A DNA stretch of 20,081 nt from an uncultured Porphyromonadaceae bacterium. GTDB lineage: Bacteria > Bacteroidota > Bacteroidia > Bacteroidales > Muribaculaceae. Numbering within the stretch: position 1 is the first letter of the stretch; each line of letters begins with the position of its first letter. The notes beneath the pieces were generated by a model, which was given only the letters and a program-made list of their open reading frames with translations, made no database searches and was not told the origin of the DNA. Positions 1 through 6,247 of this stretch are shown piece by piece. The stretch spans positions 1-20,081 of the forward strand of contig UROS01000023.1 in the NCBI GenBank assembly GCA_900549445.1, read 5' to 3'. The position numbers and the translations under genes are program-made.

Positions 1-205
1 GACTGATGCAGTGTCGGCTACCGTAATTGCCCCTGAGTGCGGTCTCGCCGATGCTCTCGCCACGGCTTGCATGGCTCTCGGGTCGGAGCGCGCCATTGCG
101 ATGCTCGACAGCATCGGCCCATCCGTGGCGGCGCTCATAGTGAAGACCCAGCCCTCCGACACCGCCCTCACCATCGTCGCCACCCCCAACTTTCCCCGCG
201 ACTGA
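1..205 (+). CDS. apbE: ApbE-type FAD:protein FMN transferase, C-terminal end (5' truncated by window)
   Basis: The frame is open from base 2 and ends at TGA 203-205, leaving about 67 C-terminal residues. They begin TDAVSATVIAPECGLADALA, which matches the conserved ApbE end: the T-D-A-V-S segment that helps bind the metal and FAD, followed by A-D-A-L-A-T-A and a helix containing M-A-L-G. ApbE proteins move FMN from FAD onto a Thr of target proteins such as the Nqr/Rnf subunits, usually outside the cytoplasmic membrane. The N-terminus, any lipobox and the target cannot be seen. The last 31 codons have a diverged second copy at 2219-2311. Identification rests on motif recall, but the motif is distinctive. 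Confidence 0.85.
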   Translation, partial: TDAVSATVIAPECGLADALATACMALGSERAIAMLDSIGPSVAALIVKTQPSDTALTIVATPNFPRD

Positions 206-224
206 CGTGCGATTTTTTCGCAAA

Positions 225-258
225 TTTGTTCGGTAAACAGTACTTGATACCGAACAAA
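225..258. promoter_or_regulatory. Inverted repeat operator candidate over the AbiE promoter
   Basis: TTTGTTCGGTA at 225-235 is repeated as its exact reverse complement at 248-258, giving 11-bp arms and a 12-bp spacer. The spacer holds the only TTG (244-246) that could act as a -33 element, and the right arm ends 5 bp before the -7 box. AbiEi antitoxins are known to bind inverted repeats and repress their own operon, so this is the obvious operator. No T-run follows, so it is a poor terminator for apbE. Confidence 0.65.
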
Positions 259-271
259 ATTGCTATCTTTG
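244..271 (+). promoter_or_regulatory. Promoter of the AbiE operon
   Basis: TATCTTTG at 264-271 fits the Bacteroidetes -7 consensus TAnnTTTG, and TTG at 244-246 lies 17 bp upstream as a -33 candidate. Transcription would start near 276, about 20 bases before the ATG at 298. The element lies inside or beside the inverted repeat, so repressor binding would block it. Confidence 0.65.
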
Positions 272-297
272 CAGCTGAAAATCAAGATGAAATAAAA

Positions 298-1023
298 ATG
301 ATAAATTCCCGAATTGTCAAAAACAAGATTGCCGCTATAAAACCCGCAACGGTTTTTACCATCAGCGACCTCGGCATCCCGCCGGACTGGTGGGAAAATG
401 TCAGGGTCAAGCTGGGGCGAATGGTCAACTCCGGAAAGCTTGAAAGGGTAGGGCGAGGCAGATATTACAAGCCCAAGACATCTGTTTTCGGGAGCATAGG
501 TCCCGTTCAGAGTGAAATCGTAAAGGACCTGCTCTACGACAATGGAGCGCTTTCGGGATACATCACCGGATATGCGGTATGGAATCAGATGGGACTTACG
601 TCGCAGATTCCGAATATAATAACAATCGGCACTTCCCGTCGCCGTAATCCCATGAAGCGGGGCAGTTATCAGGTACATTTCATAGCGCAGCCCAACAGGA
701 TAACTTCCGACTCCATACCGCTGCTCCAGACGCTGGATTCTCTCAAAATGATAAAACAGATACCGGATTCCGACATCGAAACCTCTTTCCGAATCCTCGG
801 GAAGCATATTGCCGGTATGGAGGAAAAGAAACTGTCAATGCTTGTGAAGCTATCGAAAAAATACCCTCCGCGGGTTCGGGCGCTTTTGGGAGCCATACTG
901 GAATCGAACGGCAACTCCGATTACTCCGCCGAGCTTAAAAAATCGCTCAACCCCTCAACTCATTATGCGACAGGATTGAACGGTATGGGAAACGTTTACC
1001 TGAACAACTGGAATATCGAATGA
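298..1023 (+). CDS. abiEi: AbiEi-like antitoxin / transcriptional regulator (DUF6088 type)
   Basis: This 241-residue protein is the likely antitoxin of a type IV AbiE toxin-antitoxin pair. Residues 1-60 look like a winged helix-turn-helix: V-F-T-I-S-D-L near 19-25, a helix with V-R-V-K-L-G-R-M, then the wing G-K-L-E-R-V-G-R-G-R-Y-Y. The rest resembles the C-terminal antitoxin domain of DUF6088/AbiEi proteins. The frame stays open upstream to base 37, but that part overlaps apbE and crosses the promoter, so ATG 298 behind the -7 box is preferred. Its TGA overlaps the start of the next gene (ATGA), a coupling typical of antitoxin-toxin pairs. In the family, the antitoxin represses the operon and counteracts the toxin without stable binding. 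Base composition is more AT-rich than the apbE tail, consistent with acquisition. Confidence 0.8.
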   Translation: MINSRIVKNKIAAIKPATVFTISDLGIPPDWWENVRVKLGRMVNSGKLERVGRGRYYKPKTSVFGSIGPVQSEIVKDLLYDNGALSGYITGYAVWNQMGLTSQIPNIITIGTSRRRNPMKRGSYQVHFIAQPNRITSDSIPLLQTLDSLKMIKQIPDSDIETSFRILGKHIAGMEEKKLSMLVKLSKKYPPRVRALLGAILESNGNSDYSAELKKSLNPSTHYATGLNGMGNVYLNNWNIE

Positions 1024-2003
1024 AACTGCACAACAACAGAGAACTGTTTGCCAACGCCATTCAAGCCACTTCGCAAGAACTTGGAATGGCGCAGGAGTTC
1101 GTAGAAAAGGACTACTGGATATGTCAGATTCTCCAGTCACTTTCCCGACATCCGCTGAACGAACGCATTGTATGGAAGGGAGGTACCTCACTTTCCAAGG
1201 CATACGGACTTATCAGACGTTTTTCTTCTGATGTGGATTTCGCGGTCCTGCTTGAAGGGCTCAGCCAGAATCAGCAGAAAAAGCTGGTAACACGAATCGG
1301 CAGGGATACAACCGTTGATCTGGAAGAACTTGACATGCCTGAAAAGACGATTAAAAACAACCGTTTCAGGAAAACTTATCACGGCTATAAATCTGTACTT
1401 GCTAAAAAGAAGGATGCTCTGGACTTTTTGGGCAATCATGTGATTGTGGAAATCAATACATACGGTAATCCACACCCATTCGTCAGGAGATACATAAGGA
1501 CATTCATTACGGAAATGATGGAACGACGCGGATTGGATTCAATGATTGCCGAAATGGACATGGAGCAATTCGAGCTGAATGTACTTGACAGAAGAAGGAC
1601 GTTGTGTGAGAAGATCGTGTCGCTGATACGGTTTTCCTTCGAAACGGATCCGATAGCAGGGATTTCATCCAAAATCCGGCATTTTTATGACCTGTATTAT
1701 CTGACGCACGACACGGAATGCGTCGAATACCTCACGGCAGATTTTCCAAGTGACCTCCTCCAGCTTATCGCTCACGACAAGGCTGAATTTGACCGACCGC
1801 CTTTATGGAAGACATCCGACATAATGACCTCTCCGCTATTTGTCGACTTTCCCTCTTTGTGGAAGAGAATATCTCCGGTCTACAGGTCGGAAGTTGGAGC
1901 GTTGTCGTACGGACAGATACCAACGCCGGATGAAATATTCGAATCCTCAGTCAAACTTTTTGATGAGGTGAAGGCGATAATTGGAAAGGGGATGAAACCG
2001 TAA
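1020..2003 (+). CDS. abiEii: AbiEii nucleotidyltransferase toxin
   Basis: This 327-residue protein is a member of the AbiEii/DUF1814 nucleotidyltransferase toxins, which act in phage exclusion by abortive infection. Visible motifs are E-K-D-Y-W (29-33), G-G-T-S-L-S-K (54-60), then R-F-S-S-D-V-D-F with candidate metal-binding Asp71 and Asp73. A later K-I-R-H-F-Y-D-L-Y (about 218-226) matches the family's K-x-R-D-x-Y-D motif. Family toxins transfer nucleotides, with tRNA acceptor ends shown as targets for some members. The target here is unknown. The ATG overlaps the abiEi stop by 4 bases, so translation is probably coupled. All recognised catalytic positions are intact and there is no frameshift, so the toxin looks functional. 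Confidence 0.88.
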   Translation: MKLHNNRELFANAIQATSQELGMAQEFVEKDYWICQILQSLSRHPLNERIVWKGGTSLSKAYGLIRRFSSDVDFAVLLEGLSQNQQKKLVTRIGRDTTVDLEELDMPEKTIKNNRFRKTYHGYKSVLAKKKDALDFLGNHVIVEINTYGNPHPFVRRYIRTFITEMMERRGLDSMIAEMDMEQFELNVLDRRRTLCEKIVSLIRFSFETDPIAGISSKIRHFYDLYYLTHDTECVEYLTADFPSDLLQLIAHDKAEFDRPPLWKTSDIMTSPLFVDFPSLWKRISPVYRSEVGALSYGQIPTPDEIFESSVKLFDEVKAIIGKGMKP

Positions 2004-2055
2004 AAAGTGGTGGAATGGCGGTAGGTCGGGTATGGGGCGCTTGGGCGTTTTTTCG

Positions 2056-2063
2056 TATTTTTG
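2056..2063 (+). promoter_or_regulatory. -7 box upstream of the chimeric frame
   Basis: TATTTTTG fits TAnnTTTG and sits 17 bp before ATG 2081. No well-spaced -33 element is visible; the nearest TTG (2041-2043) is only 12 bp away. It probably belonged to the original flavodoxin gene, so the scar may still be transcribed. Confidence 0.45.
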
Positions 2064-2080
2064 CGGAAAAATGATTGAAT

Positions 2081-2311
2081 ATGAAACGCAAGATTCTCTA
2101 TTTTACCGGTACGGGCAACTGCCTTTACGTGGCACGGCAGCTTTCCGACGCCGACACGGAGCTGCTCAGCATTCCTCAGCTCGTGAAAAACGGCATTTAT
2201 GAAGTTGAGGCGGACGAAATCGGTCCCTTGGTGGCGGGCCTTATCGTGAAGGCAAATCCCGCCGACAGTACGCTGTCGCTTGTCTGCACCCCGAACTTCC
2301 CCCATGAATAA
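2081..2311 (+). pseudogene. Chimeric remnant: flavodoxin-like N-terminus fused to an ApbE C-terminus
   Basis: This 76-codon frame starts at ATG 2081; a TTG at 2075 is possible but less likely. Codons 1-47 read as the start of a flavodoxin-fold protein of the EFR1 ferrodoxin type, with the phosphate-loop motif T-G-T-G-N after a beta strand and then L-L-S-I-P-Q-L. From I-G-P (base 2219) on, the sequence is instead the last 30 residues of an ApbE protein. It is 18/30 identical, with no gap, to the apbE tail at 113-202, and it ends at the same codon (P-N-F-P then two residues). Neither half can work as its parent does: the flavodoxin lacks its flavin-binding core and the ApbE lacks its catalytic domain. 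The simplest reading is an in-frame deletion joining two once-neighbouring genes. A small expressed chimera cannot be excluded. Confidence 0.75.
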
Positions 2312-2357
2312 AAAGGGTGCAGCGAATTTTCCGCTGCACCCTCAGTCCTGATTTTTT
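2310..2357. terminator. Bidirectional terminator between the chimera and the surface protein gene
   Basis: GGGTGCAGCG (2315-2324) and CGCTGCACCC (2332-2341) form a perfect 10-bp stem with a 7-base loop. On the minus strand it is followed at once by five T (2314-2310), a classical intrinsic terminator for the gene ending at 2380. On the plus strand the T-run comes 9 bases later (2352-2357), so it is weaker that way. Confidence 0.85.
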
Positions 2358-2379
2358 CTTCTCCGGTATGTCCCGGCAG

Positions 2380-5331
2380 TTACCTGACAATCTTTTTTGA
2401 AACTTTACCTTTGCTCCTTATAATATATATGCCGGGGAGGAGATTGAGTTCATCAAGCGGCGATGCGCCGTCATACAGCAGGTGTCCGCTAAGGTCGTAG
2501 ACTTCGGTCCGATTCGTTGAGTCGGCGACAGTCATGCCGATTCCCGACATTGATACAGAAGCGTCGTTGGAAAGATCCGACTCGCGGTTTTCGTCGTAGC
2601 ATACCGATACATTATATGTATGGTCGCCTTCGGGAACGTCTTTATCGGAATAAGCGGTGCCGTCGGCAGCATCTGTTGTGGCTATAAGCTCACGGTCGCG
2701 GTAGATGTTGTAGCCTGTCACCACGGGTACTGCGGGTGTATAGGTGATGTCGTCGAGCATCAGCATCCACACGTAACCCGATATATAATGTATGGCAAAA
2801 TATTGCGCCCCTTCGGGAATATCAACCTTGTATTCTGTCCATTCGGCGGGAACTTCGAAGGAATAAGTGCCTTCGGGTGCCTTGAATGCAGTGGTTTCGC
2901 GCGACGAGTCGGAGAAGAGAATCTCAAATTTCTCCATACCGTAAGTCACGTTATAGGAGCGGGCGAACAGACTGATTGTCTGGGCCTCGCCCGAGAGCTT
3001 TTCTGAAATGAGCCAGTCGTCGTTGTATCCCTGACCGGTCACGGCAGCGAAATACTGATTTCCGCTGTGGGCTTTGAACGCGGCGGCTGAGGGCTCGTCT
3101 ACAGGCATTCCGAGCTCAACGGGATTGAATATGATGAAGGGGAAGACTTCGTCTTTGTGGGGGTACGAACCTCCGAGACCTACAGAGGGAAGACCGTCGA
3201 TGTCGGCGGTTGCCCAGGAACCGAAATCGGTGATTGTGAACGGATCATATTTTTCGGCGTCGTCGGTTACTGGAGATGAAACAGGTACTACGGGCGACCA
3301 TGAGAGGCTGACGGAACTGTCTGCTCCTTTCTCTGCCTTGAGGTCGCTCACCTTATCGTAGTCCGGACGGTCGAGCGTGAGACTCGACGACGGAGTCCGG
3401 TCATTGCTGCTGTTCGCGTCATCGGCGAGCACCACTTCTGCATAGAGGTCATAATCGGTGTCGGCTACGGAAGTCGGGAATGTCAGTTCGTAAACTTTGG
3501 TGGTGAAGGCGGGAAGATTCTCTATCTCGGCGGTCTTCACTATATTGTCGTTTCCATAAAGGTTTATCTTGAACTTTCCGGAGTCCTCGCAGCCGAGATT
3601 TTCGACTGATACGTATAGCGAAACGTTCTGGCCGGCAATGGTTTTCTTCGGAAGAGCCGAGTATTTTACGGCGAGGTCGCGGGTGGTGACATTGCGGACT
3701 TCAACCCCGTCGACAACGATTGCGGTAGAGGGGTCGGTGGCAGTGCCTTCAAACGAAATAGTTATGTATTCCGAGTCTTTGAAATCTGAGAGAGGTACAT
3801 AGACGGCGCGCCATTCGTTGTCGTTGCCGCCGATAGTACGGTAGTCGATGGTGTGGATGTTTTTGTACTCTTTGCCGCCATTCTTGCGAATTAATGTATT
3901 GAGAGTCAAATCCATTCCGGGATAGGCGAGATAGCGGAACACCAGTCCGGGGGTGTCTTCGCCCGATATGTCGATTTTGCCGCTTTCAATAGCGTTGGTA
4001 TAAGTACCTCCTTCAAGAGCCATGGGCACGGTGAAGACGATGGCTCCCTTGTCGCCGTCGAACGCCGCTACATCCGTGCCGCTCCAGTCGCATTCCCCGG
4101 CATGGGTGATCCATATCCCGTTCACGGGGTTTCCGCCGGGGAAGGATTCATAGAAAGGAGTCACGTAAGGCTCGCCGATGAGATATTCGTTGGATAAAGC
4201 TACGCCGCTCTGACCTTGCTCCGATTCCGCCATCAGGCCGAACAGAACCATCTGCTGGACGTCGATATCGGTGTTGCCGATGCTGAATTTCGACTGAGTG
4301 AGTCCGGCATTGATCTTAGTCAGGAGCATATATTCTCCCTGCTTATATTGGTAAAGGTTGAAGGAAACTTTGGCGGGGTCGATGTAGCCGCCGTGAGAGC
4401 CCGTTGCGGGAAGTTGCCAGTCCATGGTTACAGAACCGTCGAGATTGTCGGTGACGAAGAAATCAACGGGAGCGGCCGGAACATCGGGGCCGATCCAAGC
4501 CTGCTTGGTCGAAGGCTGTCCCTCGAGTTCGCCGAGATACGCGATAACGGTATAGGTACAGTTGCCGGCCGTGGCTTCGGAGTCGTCGTAGGTGAGCAGC
4601 GAGCCAGGTGTGACTTCGGTATATTCTTTAAGAAGAGTGTCGCCGCGTTTAAGAGTTATGCGGTCTATCTTTGAAAGGGCAGCCTTACCCACTGTTTCGA
4701 CGGGAGCCCTGAAGCTGACCGAGGCCGAGAGCGCGCCTTTCTCGCCGGCTGCGACTTCGAAGTCGGTCACTGCGGCCGGAGCTGCAGGGTCGGTGAGCGC
4801 TACAACGGAGATATTGTCGATCAGTGCGCCGTAGAACGGAGCCGACTTGAAGATATTGAAGGCTATGCTGTAGTCGCCGTCGGCGTCGGGGGTGAAATTG
4901 AAACTGAAATTCTGCTTTTCAGTAAGCTTGACCATGATGTCGTCGGCTATTACCTTGGAGTACCCGTCGGGGTTGTCGCCTTTACCGAGCTTTACGGAGA
5001 AATGCTGCTCATAGTAGTCCCAGCCGCTCCAGGCGGTGAAGGAAACCGAGTATTCCCGGCCGCCGGTCATGGTGAACTGAGGCGAAATAAGCCAGTCGTT
5101 GGGAATTCCCCAAGCACCCCCGGAGGTTACGGCTCCATTCATGGAGTCGTAGCTCCAGGTTGAGCCGTCGCCGTCGGCGTCTTTAAACGAAAATTGTCCG
5201 AAATCCGCTTCCGAGTCGAAGCCGCACGTAAACGGAAGTTGCGCCGCATCCGCTCCGAGAGCCGCGCCGACTGTCAGAACCGCAGTGAAAAGAAATTTCG
5301 CACTAAGTGAGCAAAAGTAAAGTTTTCTCAT
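2380..5331 (-). CDS. Secreted multidomain surface protein with choice-of-anchor-J/cleaved-adhesin-like and fibronectin-like domains and a T9SS-like C-terminus
   Basis: This is a 983-residue exported protein. Residues 1-30 form a signal peptide (M-R-K-L-Y-F, hydrophobic core, cut near A-D-A-A/Q). An in-frame start 45 bases upstream would put charged and extra hydrophobic residues ahead of it and remove most of the leader, so ATG 5331 is preferred. Approximate domains are: an anchor-J-like beta sandwich at 31-175 with N-D-W-L-I-S-P; two fibronectin-III-like segments to about 375; a second jelly-roll-like domain at 380-545; a CARDB-like domain at 555-655; a third anchor-J-like domain at 690-855 with D-D-W-L-I-S; another Fn3 segment; and a C-terminal tail at 915-983 ending G-I-Y-I-I-R-S-K-G-K then K-K-I-V-R. 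That tail resembles Por-secretion (type IX) sorting domains. Such domains occur in adhesins and protease-associated haemagglutinin regions of Bacteroidetes. No catalytic motif was seen, so binding or adhesion is likely. The ligand is unknown. Confidence 0.8.
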   Translation of the reverse strand: MRKLYFCSLSAKFLFTAVLTVGAALGADAAQLPFTCGFDSEADFGQFSFKDADGDGSTWSYDSMNGAVTSGGAWGIPNDWLISPQFTMTGGREYSVSFTAWSGWDYYEQHFSVKLGKGDNPDGYSKVIADDIMVKLTEKQNFSFNFTPDADGDYSIAFNIFKSAPFYGALIDNISVVALTDPAAPAAVTDFEVAAGEKGALSASVSFRAPVETVGKAALSKIDRITLKRGDTLLKEYTEVTPGSLLTYDDSEATAGNCTYTVIAYLGELEGQPSTKQAWIGPDVPAAPVDFFVTDNLDGSVTMDWQLPATGSHGGYIDPAKVSFNLYQYKQGEYMLLTKINAGLTQSKFSIGNTDIDVQQMVLFGLMAESEQGQSGVALSNEYLIGEPYVTPFYESFPGGNPVNGIWITHAGECDWSGTDVAAFDGDKGAIVFTVPMALEGGTYTNAIESGKIDISGEDTPGLVFRYLAYPGMDLTLNTLIRKNGGKEYKNIHTIDYRTIGGNDNEWRAVYVPLSDFKDSEYITISFEGTATDPSTAIVVDGVEVRNVTTRDLAVKYSALPKKTIAGQNVSLYVSVENLGCEDSGKFKINLYGNDNIVKTAEIENLPAFTTKVYELTFPTSVADTDYDLYAEVVLADDANSSNDRTPSSSLTLDRPDYDKVSDLKAEKGADSSVSLSWSPVVPVSSPVTDDAEKYDPFTITDFGSWATADIDGLPSVGLGGSYPHKDEVFPFIIFNPVELGMPVDEPSAAAFKAHSGNQYFAAVTGQGYNDDWLISEKLSGEAQTISLFARSYNVTYGMEKFEILFSDSSRETTAFKAPEGTYSFEVPAEWTEYKVDIPEGAQYFAIHYISGYVWMLMLDDITYTPAVPVVTGYNIYRDRELIATTDAADGTAYSDKDVPEGDHTYNVSVCYDENRESDLSNDASVSMSGIGMTVADSTNRTEVYDLSGHLLYDGASPLDELNLLPGIYIIRSKGKVSKKIVR

Positions 5332-5341
5332 AGAATTACGT

Positions 5342-5374
5342 GTTGGAGTAAACAAAAATACGAATATCTCCAAC
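5342..5374. repeat. 8-bp inverted repeat in the surface-protein promoter/leader
   Basis: TGTTGGAG at 5341-5348 and CTCCAACA at 5368-5375 are exact reverse complements separated by 19 bases. They enclose the second -7-like box. It could be an operator, or a leader hairpin if transcription starts upstream of 5375. Confidence 0.4.
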
Positions 5375-5381
5375 AAAAGTA
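5353..5381 (-). promoter_or_regulatory. Two candidate -7 boxes for the surface protein gene
   Basis: Read on the minus strand, TACTTTTG (5381-5374) and TATTTTTG (5360-5353) both fit TAnnTTTG. Neither has a clear -33 TTG at the usual distance, which is what an activator-dependent promoter would look like. The starts implied are near 5368 and 5347, giving leaders of about 35 and 15 bases. Confidence 0.5.
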
Positions 5382-5403
5382 TATAAATTGACAGTAGGGG
5401 CAG

Positions 5404-5417
5404 TTGACCTATGTCAA
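5404..5417. promoter_or_regulatory. FNR-like palindrome TTGAC-N4-GTCAA
   Basis: A perfect inverted repeat of two 5-base arms around four bases lies directly behind the stop codon of the Crp/Fnr gene and 73-86 bp upstream of the surface protein ATG. Its layout is that of Crp/Fnr-superfamily sites (FNR: TTGAT-N4-ATCAA). Its centre falls about 42 bp before the start implied by the TACTTTTG box, or about 63 bp before that of the TATTTTTG box. These are close to the class II (-41.5) and class I (-61.5) activator positions. Confidence 0.6.
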
Positions 5418-5418
5418 G

Positions 5419-6015
5419 TCAGTCGGATTTTTTCAATTTAGCCCGCAGGCGGCTGAGATATTCGGGAGAAATGTTAAGATACGACGCTATGATTTTCTGC
5501 TGGACGCATCCTATTATTTCCGGCCGGTTTTTCACTATGGCGTAGAAACGCTCCTTGGCGCTTCCGTTGTTTACCCGGGAGTTCTTTATTTCCTGATAGA
5601 AAAGCTCCTCATGGGCAAGGTTGAGCATCCAGAGGGCGAAATCGTGGTTCGACTGAATCAGTTCTTCGTACTTGTTGCGCTTTATCCGCAGAAGCACCGA
5701 TCGGCTGCACGCCTCGACCTGATAATAGGAAGGAAGGTTGTGGACAAACGAATGTTTCGACATGAATACAGTGCCCGGCGTGGCAAATGCAAATGTGCGT
5801 TCCTTCTCGCCGTTCATGTCGGCGAACCGGACTATCCCCTTAGCCACGACATACATATTGCTGTCCGTATCGCCGGCGTTTACGAGAATGGCGCCCGCAT
5901 CAAGTTCAATCTCCTCCGAGCGGTCAAGAAAAAGGTCGAGTGTAGAATCGGAGGGTACATATCCGCATTCCCGTTTAAGCAGTTCGCGCAGTGCGAGCGT
6001 CGTTTCAGTGGTCAT
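5419..6015 (-). CDS. Crp/Fnr-family transcriptional regulator
   Basis: This 198-residue regulator has a cyclic-nucleotide-binding-like beta roll at about 25-125 (G-A-I-L-V-N-A-G-D-T near 41-50, V-V-A-K-G-I-V-R) and a C-terminal helix-turn-helix at about 170-195. The recognition helix reads I-S-P-E-Y-L-S-R-L-R. E185, S188 and R189 line up with the FNR residues E209, S212 and R213 that read TTGAT. The four FNR iron-sulphur cysteines are absent (only C17, C103 and C170), so it is not an FNR-type oxygen sensor; the ligand is unknown. ATG 6015 was chosen over a GTG 36 bases upstream because it starts the usual N-terminus. No Shine-Dalgarno is visible. It lies upstream of the surface protein gene on the same strand, with an 87-bp gap that carries a matching palindrome. 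Confidence 0.85.
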   Translation of the reverse strand: MTTETTLALRELLKRECGYVPSDSTLDLFLDRSEEIELDAGAILVNAGDTDSNMYVVAKGIVRFADMNGEKERTFAFATPGTVFMSKHSFVHNLPSYYQVEACSRSVLLRIKRNKYEELIQSNHDFALWMLNLAHEELFYQEIKNSRVNNGSAKERFYAIVKNRPEIIGCVQQKIIASYLNISPEYLSRLRAKLKKSD

Positions 6016-6118
6016 AATAAAAGGCTTTGAAAATGGCTGTAAAGATACCACAAAGAGGGGAATTCTATCATATCAAGATGTTGCTATAATATATATGGTA
6101 TGTTAAATCTCATCGGTT

Positions 6119-6153
6119 CGGGAATATTCGGCATATTGATAAAATTATTCCCG
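6119..6153. repeat. 8-bp inverted repeat in the divergent crp-like/purH region
   Basis: CGGGAATA (6119-6126) and TATTCCCG (6146-6153) are exact reverse complements with a 19-base spacer. They lie in the 232-bp gap between the divergent regulator and purH, about 56-90 bp upstream of the purH -7 box. This may be an operator. The rest of the gap is AT-rich, with no gene or RNA element that I recognise. Confidence 0.4.
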
Positions 6154-6208
6154 TAAAAATTTTGGTATAAAAATTATAGCCCATAAGAGGGAAATGCTTT
6201 TTTTTTCG

Positions 6209-6216
6209 TAATTTTG
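6209..6216 (+). promoter_or_regulatory. -7 box of the purH operon
   Basis: TAATTTTG fits TAnnTTTG exactly and lies 31 bp before the purH ATG, behind a run of T. No convincing -33 TTG is seen at the standard distance. Confidence 0.6.
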
Positions 6217-6247
6217 CACTCTGAATTCTCAAAGCCAAATCATTTAT

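Noticed and set aside
225..258. Inverted repeat as terminator of apbE
   Set aside because: No T-run follows, the loop is 12 bases, and it overlaps a good promoter; an operator fits better.
37..297. N-terminal extension of the AbiEi frame
   Set aside because: It overlaps apbE in another frame, crosses the promoter and reads as low-complexity Arg/His-rich sequence.
5419..6015. FNR-type oxygen sensor
   Set aside because: The recognition helix is FNR-like, but the N-terminal cysteine cluster needed for the iron-sulphur centre is missing.
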